Assembly: GCA_021613535.1 (NCBI GenBank)
Contig: CP075492.1
Span: 16,802,001-16,866,000, forward strand
Origin: Adineta vaga
Taxonomy: Eukaryota > Rotifera
Direction: 5' to 3'
DNA length: 64,000 nt
The notes under the pieces are model-generated. The model did no database searches. It saw only the letters and a program-made list of their open reading frames with translations, and was not told the DNA's origin. Shown in pieces: positions 34,284-45,600 of this stretch. A program made the translations under genes and the position numbers. Every line of letters begins with the position of its first letter. Within the stretch, counting starts at the first letter, position 1.

Positions 34284-35526
34284 TCATTACTATCAAAATT
34301 AACAACAACTATATCAACATTAATATCATTATCAAAATCTCCAACAGTTGCTGCATATGGATTAGCTCCAGATGAATACGCTCTTTCATATGTAAATGGT
34401 CCATCCTCAGATCCAAGACCAATGATCATTATACCACTATTATAACCAAGAATTATCAAATCTGATATCAAATCATGATTAATTATAAATCTGGAAAAGT
34501 ATTAATATTAAAATAGTCTATATATGGAAAACCTTGAAAATATCCATGAAGAATATTAATATTTCTCGTATCATTATTAACAATAATTGCATCTAATCTT
34601 TTATCTTTATTTAAATCATATAAAGCAAATGAAATTGATGAAGAAGATCCTGTTGATCTCATTATTTCTTCTTCGAAACTTCCATTGTTATATCCAAGAA
34701 ATAATCCAATATTATTCTTTCCGATATTAATAATAAATAAATCAAGATGATCATCTCCGTTAAAATCATCAATACCAATTGAATATGGAGAAACAGGATC
34801 TATTGAATAAAATTTGTGTTTTGAAAATATTCCTTCACCATCACTTAACATGATACATATCATATTTTTACCAGAATTTGTCACAACAATATCAAGTTGA
34901 TGATCAGAATTAAGATCTGCAACAACAACGGAAGTTGGATGAGAATTTATTCCAGTTGAAATCATTATTATGATTCGCATAGAATATTCCAATATTATTT
35001 GTTCCCTAATTGGTAACAACAAAATCTAATCGATTATCATTATTTAAATTGCCAGTAGTCAATAAATATGGATAAGAATCATAACCCGTTGAAAAAGTAA
35101 TCGAGTTTGAATAAAATTCATTTGAATTTTCATAAAAAATCGTAAAACTATTTGTACCATAATTAATAACAATTATATCACAAAATGAATCTTCATTTAA
35201 ATCAATTAAATCAATTGATATTGGTTTTGATTTTCCTGTAAAAATTTCAATTTGATTTTCAAATGATCCATTACCAAAACCATAGAAAATTCCAATTGAA
35301 TGTTTTCCATAATTAGCTACTACAATATCCAGATAAGAATTCCTATTTAAATCATGAATAGCAACCATCATTGGATTTGAATTAATTCCAGTTGAATAAT
35401 AAAATTCTTTTGAAAATGTTTCATCATTTAATCCAAAATAAATATCAATTTGATTAACAAATGAATTAACAATAACCATATCCATCCACGAATCATTATT
35501 AAAATATACAATAGCAACTGATTTGG
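34284..35526 (-). pseudogene. FG-GAP repeat gene, broken
   Basis: Minus-strand series of FG-GAP/VCBS-type beta-propeller repeats, e.g. IHDLNRNSYLDIVVANYGKH, IGIFYGFGNGSFENQ, IDDFNGDDHLDLFIINIGKN and GDFDNDINVDIVVVNFDSND. Each has the calcium-binding D-x-N-x-D-x-x-D-like loop. Lesions: TAG at 35006-35008, a frameshift near 34975, TAA near 34483 and a second frameshift near 34470. The 3' end is cut at the mariner TA site at 34282. Normally such bdelloid proteins are secreted or surface proteins with many repeats. Confidence 0.75.
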
Positions 35527-36232
35527 ATTTTTTCTTATAAAATTTAATTCACATTGTTTCACTAAAAAAATAATCAAAACACATCTTCATCATAATTCTA
35601 TGTGTTATAGAAAAAAAGAACAAACTTTCTAGTTTCGCCGTAGTTAAACAAACGATTATAATTGCAGTTGTGATTAGAGTCATCACAACGAAAGAAACCA
35701 GTAAAATAACAACGAGTTGATTCCATGAAAATTTGAGGGTGTGGGGTAGGTCTGGGTCTGGGTGTGTTTATTCTGTACTCTCATCTACACCTACACCCGG
35801 ACCTACCCGCACCCTCAACCACTCTTGATCCAAACATAAGGGCCACTAATATATTTCTGCAAATGTATTTAAATCTTAATAAAGTTGAAACACAATCCTA
35901 AAACACAAACAAAAATATTTATATGATCAAAGAAACTCACTAAGAAATCCGAAATAGCCTTTGGTCTACAAAAGAAATTGAAAAATTAATTTAAAATCAC
36001 AGCTTCTAGACACATATTCACTATATCTCTGATGGGATAACGAGGGAATCATATAACTAGCTAGTCCATTCGTCGTTAGAGCATCAACTACCAACTATTA
36101 TAGAGCAGAAAGAGAAAAGGCAATAAAAAGAAAACAGGTTCATCCACTTAAAACCAACATTACATACCTTATTCAAATCACGGTACAACAAAAATATTGC
36201 ATCACATTTTTGATTCCAGTGATACTCAACGA
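35527..36232. other. Intergenic or 5' exon region of FG-GAP gene
   Basis: A putative acceptor (AAATCAG) precedes the FG-GAP exon, so upstream exons may lie here; a hydrophobic minus-strand stretch near 35640-35720 could encode a TM. The TG hairpin at 35733-35818 is included. Confidence 0.35.
35733..35818. repeat. TG-rich hairpin, longest arms
   Basis: The left arm starts TTGAGGGTGTGGGGTAGGTC and runs about 34 bp; the right arm ends GACCTACCCGCACCCTCAA. About 30 bp pair with few mismatches, making it the strongest hairpin of the family. Confidence 0.8.
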
Positions 36233-36510
36233 CGATATAGAAAAATTACTGACGGACGATCTACATGAATGTTGACTAGTGGTTTAATAAAGTCGTTGAT
36301 AATATCGAAAAAACTTCTGACGGACAGTCTATATGAAGATATGGTAGTCACTCAATAACAGTCATAGATGACATGATGAAATTTCTTACAGACGGTCTAT
36401 TTCGAAACGGGCTAGTCACTCAATGATGGTCATTGATGATATAGATGATTCCTTACCTCACAGTCAGTATAAGTTCAGACTACCTGCATTCTTCAGAGTT
36501 ATCACTTATT
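36233..36510. repeat. Degenerate ~68-70 bp tandem repeat, 4 copies
   Basis: Units start with GATATAGAAAAATTACTGAC, GATAATATCGAAAAAACTTC, GATGACATGATGAAATTTCT and GATGATATAGATGATTCC. Each continues with GACGG(A)CxxTCTAT and CTAGTCACTCAATxAxxGTC-like blocks. Copies are clearly diverged. Confidence 0.65.
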
Positions 36511-36599
36511 TTGCACTCCGAAGGATTTCTGATATCATCTATAGATTTCGTACGGCTCATACGGCAGTATAACCAGTTTCGTATTACTGAAAAGGATTC

Positions 36600-37700
36600 G
36601 GTATTCATTGCCCGAAATCCTGGAGAGTTCTGTAAGAAATTAGGAGGTTCCGTGTCTATTCCGCCAAGCCTTCAAGCGCTCTGTAACTGGTCAGAAGGTT
36701 CAGTATTCATTCCGTGAAACCTTGAAGGGTCTTAAAAGTTATGGGAAGGTTCTGTATACATTCCCCGAAACCCCGGAGAGTTCTGTAAATGGTAACAGAG
36801 TTCAGTATTGATTTTACGAAACCCTGAATAGTTCTGTAAGTGGTCGGAAAGTTCAGTATTCTATGTGCGAAACGTTGCAGGCTCTTTAAATGATTGGAAG
36901 ATTCTATGTAGTTTCCTCAAAACCCTGGAGAGTCCTGTAGTTGGTTCGAAGGTTCAGTATTCATTCCGCGAAACATCGGAAGGTTGTGTGAGTGGTGGAA
37001 AGGTTCAATATAATTTCCTTGAAACCCTGAAGGATTCAGTAAGTAGTTGTGAGGCTCGTTGTTCATTTCGCGAACCCTTGGAAGGATCTTTAAGTTGTTG
37101 GAACGTTCCGTATAGTTTTTCAAAACCCTGGGAAATTCTATATGTGTTTGGAAGGTTCAGTATTCATTGCCCAAAACCTTGTAGAGTTCTGTAACTAGTT
37201 TAAAGTTTCAGTATTCATTCTACGAAATCCGGAAGAGTTTAGTAGATCTGATGATGGTTCGATATTCTCTTTACGAAGCCATGCACAGTGCAGTAAATGA
37301 TCTAAGAGTTCGGTATGAAGTTGACGTAACCAGAAACAGTTCCGTGCATTACTTAATCGTTCAGCATGAATTTTACGAAACTTTTGATCGTTTGATTGAT
37401 CACTTGGAGGTTTGGTATGCTTCTTACCAAACCACACTGAGTTTCATAAAGTTTCGGAGGGTTCCGTGTACACAGTGGGAAACCGTTTTAGTTTCGAAAA
37501 TAATATAATAGTTCAGTATAGTTTTACGTAACCACTCATGGTTCCGTAGAAGATGCACGAAACTATTCTAGCAACTACGAAATCTCAAAATGCTTTACGG
37601 AACTATCAATGGTTTTGTATCAAAGATTCTAAACTAATAAAGTTCAGTACAAGATGCGCGGAATTTCGCTAATGTTTCGATGTTTGACTTCAGAACTTCC
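36600..37700. repeat. Degenerate 51-bp tandem repeat, ~21 copies
   Basis: A unit with consensus near GTATTCATTCCGCGAAACCC followed by TGGAGAGTTCTGTAAGTGGT and CGGAAGGTTCA recurs at 36601, 36652, 36703, 36754, 36805 and 36856, exactly every 51 bp, and continues with small slips to about 37700. Copies are 60-80% alike. Because 51 is a multiple of 3, long open frames occur on both strands, but all are interrupted by stops and none has a gene-like start. An old satellite or minisatellite array. Confidence 0.85.
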
Positions 37701-37849
37701 GTGAAATTTCGGAGCTTAACCCTTTTTGGCCGGCTACCAGAAGACAACAAGAAAAAGATGTTAATTCTGCATATTCTCTGTGTTCTATGTATGAGGACTA
37801 TGGAGTTTTAGCGCCAAGTTTAAAAAACTAGCATTGAGCCGTATGTCAG

Positions 37850-38442
37850 CATGTTGCCTTTTGATAACATCCGGCCGTACGAGTACAAACAGGTGAGACA
37901 ATTCACTCCATTGTCCTCCACGGAAGCTTAGTAATTTAGTATTAAGTGTGTTCTATATTATCAAAAGAGAACATATTTAGCTCATCTGTCCATCTCATGA
38001 AGCGTCGCAGTGCAATATATTTCAATAAAGCCCCAGTATTGACAGAATACTATGAATTTCATCAGTTCGGTCGAATTCTCTTACGATCACTTACCAAATC
38101 AATGAGCTACTGTCGAAATTTGTGATGTTTTATGATAGATAGTTCTCACAACAACAGTATGGTGTGCTATAAATCTTGTCGGAAACTCATTGATTTGGTG
38201 AGTGATCGTAAGAGAATTCGACCGAACTGATGAAATTCATAGTATTCTGTCAATACTGGGGCTTTATTGAAATATATTGCACTGCGACGCTTCATGAGAT
38301 GGACAGATGAGCTAAATATGTTCTCTTTTGATAATATAGAACACACTTAATACTAAATTACTAAGCTTCCGTGGAGGACAATGGAGTGAATTGTCTCACC
38401 TGTTTGTACTCGTACGGCCGGATGTTGTCAAAAGGCAACATG
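37850..38442. mobile_element. Fold-back element with 257-bp TIRs
   Basis: Left arm 37850-38106 and right arm 38186-38442 are near-identical inverted repeats (start CATGTTGCCTTTTGATAACA; mirrored end TGTTGTCAAAAGGCAACATG) around an 79-bp loop. A single visible difference near the outer end (ATAACA versus GACAAC) points to recent origin or arm homogenisation. No ORF and no clear target duplication. It lies next to hAT relics, so it may be a non-autonomous hAT derivative; this is inference. Confidence 0.85.
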
Positions 38443-38709
38443 TGGATATTCTGTTATTCGAGCAAACTGATTAATTCATTTTAGAAGTCTAATAGACAGC
38501 GGAATTAGATACGAAAATTACCCACTAGTCACCCCCACATCCAGTAGTTAGATAAGTGATACGGAGATCATTTCCATTCGGAAGCGTTTTTAGATGTTTT
38601 GGGAAAATTTATCCCACTCGCTAACAGTTGGATTTTTCTTTCTTGTAAGTGCATAGATTTATGCTAAAATACATGCAGATAATTATCGAACACTTTCAAA
38701 AACTATATC

Positions 38710-39366
38710 TCATCGCTTTAAGATAAATCTTGGACAAACACTAATAAAATGTTGCCAAATGGCAACATGCGTAAAGCGCATATAAGCGAGTGTCACAGAA
38801 ATGAGTACAATATGATTGTAATTTTGTTGCACATTTTTATGTAGCATACGTAAATAAGAACGAGTAAGATCACGCCTATTAACTTGTTCATATTTTGGAT
38901 CAACATCAGTCATGAGATTGTTGAACGATGTATGGTTGACGATAAATAATGGAAGATCCATATTTATTATTAAATCTTGAATTATACTATTGGTTAGCTG
39001 CTGTTGTCGTTTGTTGAATCAACAACAACAAAAAATTGTTGCACATTTTCTTCTATCAGGACTAAATATATGGTTTAGTTTCGATTGATTTTTATGTTTT
39101 GTGCATCGATCATTATTCTTCTTCCATTCATCATAAATAGATTGATGTTTGTTTTTCAAATGCTTCACAAAATCTAAAGTTGTTTTATAAGTATCGGTAA
39201 CTGTTAAAGGACAAAATTTACATTTCGATGAACATCGACTTTTCTCCAAATTAAGACATAAATTCGAGAAAAAATCGTTGATAACTAATAGACAATGTAA
39301 TTTGTCGTGGATAACAATAACATCACGATCATACGTATTATCAGTTATAGGAAAATTTGTAGCCAT
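38710..39366 (-). pseudogene. hAT-type transposase relic with BED finger
   Basis: From ATG (39366) the frame has a BED-like zinc finger: CKFCPL with FVKHLKNKH. Then come SKLNHIFSP and FCCC, an in-frame TGA (39019-39021), and QQQLTNSIIQDLIINMDLPL, FIVNHTSFNNLM, DPKYEQVNRRDLTRSYLRML. These are the order and wording of the N-terminal third of hAT transposases (DLPxxxV...SFxxLxxxxDPxY). The frame stops at 38710 and the catalytic domain is missing. Confidence 0.7.
38752..38800. repeat. Dispersed repeat copy A (inside hAT relic)
   Basis: GTTGCCAAATGGCAAC (a perfect palindrome using the end bases of the neighbouring fold-back element) followed by CGTAAAGCGCATATAAGCGA and GTGTCACAG. The latter block recurs at 40296-40331 and 51801-51832. 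Confidence 0.5.
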
Positions 39367-40182
39367 GATTAGTAAATCAATGAAACAATAACCAATAATA
39401 ATAAGAAATCAGTTAGATAATAACCAATAATGAGAAATCAACGCATTCAAAATAACACTGATATAACAACAACAACAACAACATTAAATAGAGAATTGTT
39501 CAAAACAACCAAGTATGTTTATTAAAAATGAAGAAAGGAAAAAAAGAGTTGAATTACTAATAGCAAATAAAAAAGAAGATGCGAGGAGAATAACGAAAGT
39601 AGAATATGGCGATCATAATAGGACTTATATCGTATAGATAGCTATGTATATTGGTATCGATATCAAATAGAAGATGTAACCCGCTGTTCTCATTCTGAAT
39701 TATAAAAACATAATTAATTTTTTGTTAAACGCGACTGTCTGAAATTTCATACAATGAATCAACGAGCGCGAGTACGAGTACTTCGAGTATTTTGCCCATC
39801 TCTGCCGTCCGACAGGACCCCATGTACCCATTTCTATCTGAGCAAGATTTTTATACCTGTACCGAATCGTCCTTGTAGCTGCTTGTCTATTTCGTCATTC
39901 AGGTAAAAATGAAAATACATGCTTCAGCAATCACTACAGTAAAGAAGAGACAAATTTTGTGTTTGTGAAATATTGTCTCCTTATATCATATCCATAGTGA
40001 TTCTTTACACATACAGGTGGAAAAAAACATTATGTATACTTTTTTTTCTATGACTAGTTCTTGTTTCTATCAAACTAGACACAAGAATGTGTATCTACTA
40101 GTGATGACTAAGTTTGACGATTTTCGATGGAAGAGATGCATGCGTTAATGGGACTACACCTTTTTTTTAAAATTTTTCCTTT
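39367..40182. other. Intergenic, nothing coding
   Basis: Includes a short (AAC)n tract at about 39466-39483. No genes recognised. Confidence 0.4.
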
Positions 40183-40331
40183 CATAAATCGCATCGATAT
40201 GATACAAAATACACGCTTATATGTTCATCTGTCAATAGAAGAAAAGGAAAGATAATTGTAAAGTACATCAAAATGTACCGAAGTGAGGAGAAACAGCATG
40301 CGTACAGCACATGTAAGCGAGAGTGTCACAT
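40183..40331. repeat. Dispersed repeat copy B (hAT-related?)
   Basis: Shares with 51663-51832 the blocks AATCGCAT, TGATACAAAATACACGCTTA, ATACATCA(A/G)AATGTACCGAA and the final CGTACAGCACATGTAAGCGA / GTGTCACA. The last block also matches the hAT relic at 38770-38800, so these may be remnants of the same transposase gene. Confidence 0.55.
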
Positions 40332-40407
40332 TAAGTATAGGAAAATTAGATATTTCTGTGAATCACGTTTTATACATGACGTCATATTCTCGAATGTTCC
40401 CTTTATT

Positions 40408-40509
40408 TCTACAGGCGAAAAATTACGACGCAATTCTGGATGATTGGGTCTTGTTTTTTCTACAGGCAAAAAATTACGACGCAATTCTGAGTGATTGGGT
40501 CCTGTTTTT
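40408..40509. repeat. 51-bp tandem duplication
   Basis: Two copies of a 51-bp unit starting TCTACAGGCGAAAAATTACG and TCTACAGGCAAAAAATTACG. The pair is bracketed by inverted TTTATTTCTACA and TGTAGAAATAAA. Confidence 0.75.
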
Positions 40510-40812
40510 GTAGAAATAAACAGAAATATTATGATTTACACTTTATTGATCCCTGCAGTTTAAAGAAGTGTATAAGACGGAGAACTTCTAGCATTTTTTT
40601 TTCAGTTTTATTATGCTTATATTAATCGTATTTAACTACTTCGATTCTCCAATGTTATTTATCAAGGTAACTACCAATTATATTATTTTTTTTTGTAATA
40701 TTTAACCGAAGGGTTGTTTTCTTACAGCTTCTTACTTAAAGATAACTAGGATTTCGATGTGTATTGTTTTTTAAGTTCATGTTAACAAGTCATATAGATA
40801 TGAGGTCATGAC

Positions 40813-41661
40813 AGATCTCAAATTGGTACCAATTTCTACTAAATGTCTGATCGTTGATATCTGATTATACGAAGGAAATCAGATATTTACTTAGACACAT
40901 GATTTATAGCCATAATTGAACTACAGATTTCAGATAATTATATTTAATGCTAATTTTTCAACTTATCAAGGAAACATGATGTGTGAATCATTAAATACTA
41001 CCTACAAATTTCAGAACTTCGTAGATCATTATATATTACATATTTACTTTCTTCCAAATTTTCAAACATCCGAGAGACCTATTGTAGACCTTAGTTTTAG
41101 ATAGACACCAGATATTCAGATATCAGATATTTATCTGCTGAAAATTTCTAAATATCATACAGATTATTGTATGTTCTACACTTTGAAACTGTAGTCAGAT
41201 ATGAGACGTCCAATTCCATGTACGATTATCAAACTACTGTTACAAGAGAATTAAGTCTATATATTATATTTATTTAAGTAAAGATGACAATCGGTTAATG
41301 AAACGGAAGCTCTATTCTCTATGTATTCCCCTTGTATAGGTCAAAAATACTGTTTGTATGGAGAATTGAATTTTATTATTCGTTTTTGAAGTTAAAAGAT
41401 ATCGGTTCTAAACTGAATATTATTGTACAGTGTTACAGGAAAATATCCTAGGACCTAGACTATAAGGTAGGTAGGTATATATCTGATATCTGATATCTGT
41501 TCACTATTTGAAATATTTAGCACATCTTCAAGTTTCATAATATTTATGAGTCTTTCCTTTCATGAGCACATACATGAAACATATTCGTAGGAGTTTTAAA
41601 AATTTTCACGTTTAGAAATTGTTTACATGTAGCAGTTAAAATTGGTACCAATTTGAGATTT
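40813..41661. mobile_element. Possible palindrome-bounded element
   Basis: Both ends carry the perfect palindrome AAATTGGTACCAATTT, extended by inverted flanks (GATCTC before the left copy, GAGATT after the right copy), giving about 22-bp inverted ends 825 bp apart. The interior has many GATATC/CAGATATC motifs (near 40851, 40875, 41111-41136, 41480-41500). No coding capacity. A MITE-like element is likely, but the boundaries are not proven. Confidence 0.45.
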
Positions 41662-41780
41662 CTCATTCCTTGGATTTCAGTTACTTTTAAATTAGTTTAC
41701 TGAACTAGAATATGATTATTATATTAAATATTTGTCGGTGTATTTTGAATAGAAGAAGAACTCTTTCTTCATTCTTTTCT

Positions 41781-41836
41781 ATCTTGAGGGTGTGGGTGGG
41801 TGTAAAAGAGGAGAAGATACCCACACCCACACCCTA
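41781..41836. repeat. TG-rich hairpin element
   Basis: ATCTTGAGGGTGTGGGTGGG paired with ACCCACACCCACACCCTAG. Confidence 0.75.
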
Positions 41837-42632
41837 GGTGCTTTTGAGAAAATCTAACTACAATAATTCTACTTAATACACCGTTTTACCATTGAAAAAT
41901 ACGATTATTATTTACGATTAATTCTTCTTTTAAAATACGTAATATATTTCATTTAAATAAATAAAAAATAATGAACAAATGAATAGCGTTTATTCGCACA
42001 TCATTGACAAGGAAAATATTGTACTATTTTCTATTTTTTTTCAATCGAATAAATGTAATTTAATATTTATTTTGAATTCTAACATCTATTGTAATATCTG
42101 TGTTAATCCTAGATTACAAAAATATAATGCTATTTTTGCATTACCTCATTAAAAATTATTCAATGAAAGACGATGTGAATGAAGAAAATGTCTTTATTCA
42201 CATTCATAAGATTCAAATATACGAAGAAAAATGAAGTGAACATAAAAAATGTGATCAGTATTTTTAGTAAAATACATAATTGTGTTCGATCGAGCATAAC
42301 CCGATACTTTATCACTATAGTATGCCCTTCAATAAACATTAATTTTTAAAGATAAAAAAATATATATATCCATTTATGAATCATATGTGACGAAAAACCA
42401 AATACCTATATTAGAAAGTTTTACATGGCAAATATAATAAACGTGTAAAGGTCTGTTTATGTTCAATAGAAATTATCTTTTTCATGAAAAAAAGTATGAT
42501 TGTATAAGTTATATACTTATTAACTTTTATGTAATAGATGAGTTTTTCTTTCAGAAAAATTTATTTTTATCTATAGACGAAACAAATAATTTTCTGTTAG
42601 TTTCAATATAAGAATCAACAGTCAATTTTGAG
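41837..42632. other. Intergenic, upstream of mucin-like gene
   Basis: Very AT-rich; no gene or clear promoter motif recognised. Confidence 0.4.
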
Positions 42633-45600
42633 ATGATTAAATGGACACGGTAAAAGTCTAAATTATTATTATCAATGTTATTATATTTATTTTCTTTTCA
42701 TTCGTAGAATTAAGTTAATTTTGAAACGTTTTTTCCAATGTTTGTTTTTAACATGGCTTTTGGCAGTTTTCGTTGGTTTTATATTTGCATTTTTACCAAG
42801 ACAAGAAAATAAACAAGATGCTGTAATTGGCTTCACTGATACTGCATGTATGAATAGAATAAGTGATTTTTAAATAAAAATTATATTGAATTCATGGATA
42901 TTTGTAGCATCAGCTAATTTAACAATCAATTATAGAACGGATATTCAAAGTAATGATTCATTGATTGTTTCCGATCCATCACAATTAGCGAATCAAGTAA
43001 CCATACAAATATTTTATTATGAGATTCTTATTTTTGTTTTTAAGATTGCTAAAGCATACAGTGTGTCTCATAATATGGTTCGAGTATTTTCCGCCAGATT
43101 TACTAAAAGTCTCATTTTAACACGACGAAGACGAGATGCGTAAGTATTTTCTTCTCAGACAAAAAATTACCGAATAAAAATATAATTTACGGAAATTTAA
43201 TTTAAGTACATCATCTACCAATGATGCAACAAATAACACTTCTTATATGCTTGTAATTGATTTCCAAGTTGATTATCCCCGTACATGTGGTGGTGTTACA
43301 GTATGTAATGATCGTTTTGTTACTAGTATATATAAAACAATTCGAACAGTTTCACCCACACTTTCCCTCACGATGTCATTAACAAACGGTAAGAAATTAG
43401 ATACTAGACTTGTCTTTGAATCAATAGGGAAAACTAGCGTTACCACTATCACCAGCACCACCAGCACCAGCACGAGTAGCACCAGCACGAGTAGCACCAG
43501 CACCAGACGCCCTAGCACCACCAGCATAAGAACCAGCAGCACTACCGAGACCACTAGCACCACTTCCGACACCACTGGCACCACTACCGACACCACTAGC
43601 ACCACTACTGACAGCACTAGCACCACTAGTGACACCACTAGCACCACTACCGAGACCACCAGCACCACCAGCACTACCGACAACACCAGCACTAGCACCA
43701 CTACTGACACCACTAGCACCACTAGTGACACCACTAGTACCACTTCCCAGACCACCAGCACCACCAGCACTACCGACACCACCAGCACTACCGAGACCAC
43801 TAGCACCACCAGCACCACCAGCACTACCGACAACACCAGCACTAGCACCACTAGTGACACCACTAGCACCACTACCCAGACCACCAGCACCACCAGCACT
43901 ACCGACACCACCAGCACTAGCACCACTACTGACAGCACTAGCACCACTACCCAGACCACCAGCACCACCAGCACTACCGACACCACCAGCACTAGCACCA
44001 CTACTGACAGCACTAGCACCACTACCCAGACCACCAGCACCACCAGCACTACCGACAACACCAGCACTAGCACCACTACTGACAGCACTAGCACCACTAG
44101 TGACACCACCAGCTCCACCAGCACTACCGAGACCACCAGCTCCACCAGCACTACCGACACCACCAGCACTAGCACCACTACTGACAGCACTAGCACCACT
44201 ACCGAGACCACCAGCACCACCAGCACTACCGACACCACCAGCACTAGCACCACTACTGACACCACTAGCACCACTACCGACACCACCAGCACTACCGGGA
44301 CCACCAGCACTGCACTAGCACCACTACTGACAGCACTAGCACCACTACCCAGACCACCAGCACCACCAGCACTACCGACAACACCAGCACTAGCACCACT
44401 AGTGACACCACTAGCACCACTAGTGACACCACTAGCACCACTACCGACACCACCGGCACTACCGAGACCACCAGCACTAGCACCACTACCGACACCACCA
44501 GCACTAGCACCACTACTGACAGCACTAGCACCACTACCGACACCACCAGCACTAGCACCACTACTGACAGCACTAGCACCACTACCGACACCACCAGCAC
44601 TACCGAGACCACCAGCACTAGCACCACTACCGACAGCACTAGCACCACTACTGACAGCACTAGCACCACTACCCAGACCACCAGCACCACCAGCACTACC
44701 GACAACACCAGCACTAGCACCACTACTGACAGCACTAGCACCACTACCCAGACCACCAGCACCACCAGCACTACCGACAACACACGCAGCACTGGCACCA
44801 CTACTGACAGCACTAGCACCACTACCCAGACCACCAGCACCACCAGCACTACCGACACACCAGCACTAGCCACCACTACCGACACCACCAGCACTAGCAC
44901 CACTACTGACAGCACTAGCACCACTAGTGACACCACTAGCACCACTACCGACACCACCAGCACCACCAGCACTACCGACACCACCAGCACTACCGAGACC
45001 ACCAGCACTAGCACCACTACTGACAGCACTAGCACCACTAGTGACACCACTAGCACCACTACCGAGACCACCAGCACCACCACCACTACCGACACCACCA
45101 GCACCACCAGCACTACCGACACCACCAGCACTAGCACCACTACTGACAGCACTAGCACCACTACCGAGACCACCAGCACCACCAGCACTACCGAGACCAC
45201 CAGCACCACCAGCACTACCGACACCACCAGCACTAGCACCACTACTGACACCACTAGCACCACTACCGAGACCACCAGCTCCACCAGCACTACCGAGACC
45301 ACCAGCACTAGCACCACTACTGACAGCACTAGCACCACTAGTGACACCACTAGCAGCACTACCGAGACCACCAGCACCACCACCACTACCGACACCACCA
45401 GCACCACCAGCACTACCGACACCACCAGCACTACCGAGACCACCAGCACTAGCACCACTACTGACAGCACTAGCACCACTAGTGACACCACTAGCAGCAC
45501 TACCGAGACCACCAGCACCACCACCACTACCGACACCACCAGCACTAGCACCACTACTGACAGCACTAGCACCACTACTGACAGCACTAGGCACCACTAC

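Noticed and set aside
36445-37508. Open frames in the 51-bp array as a repeat protein
   Set aside because: Frames are broken by stops, codon usage looks random, and the register is explained by a 51-bp period; no start or domain.
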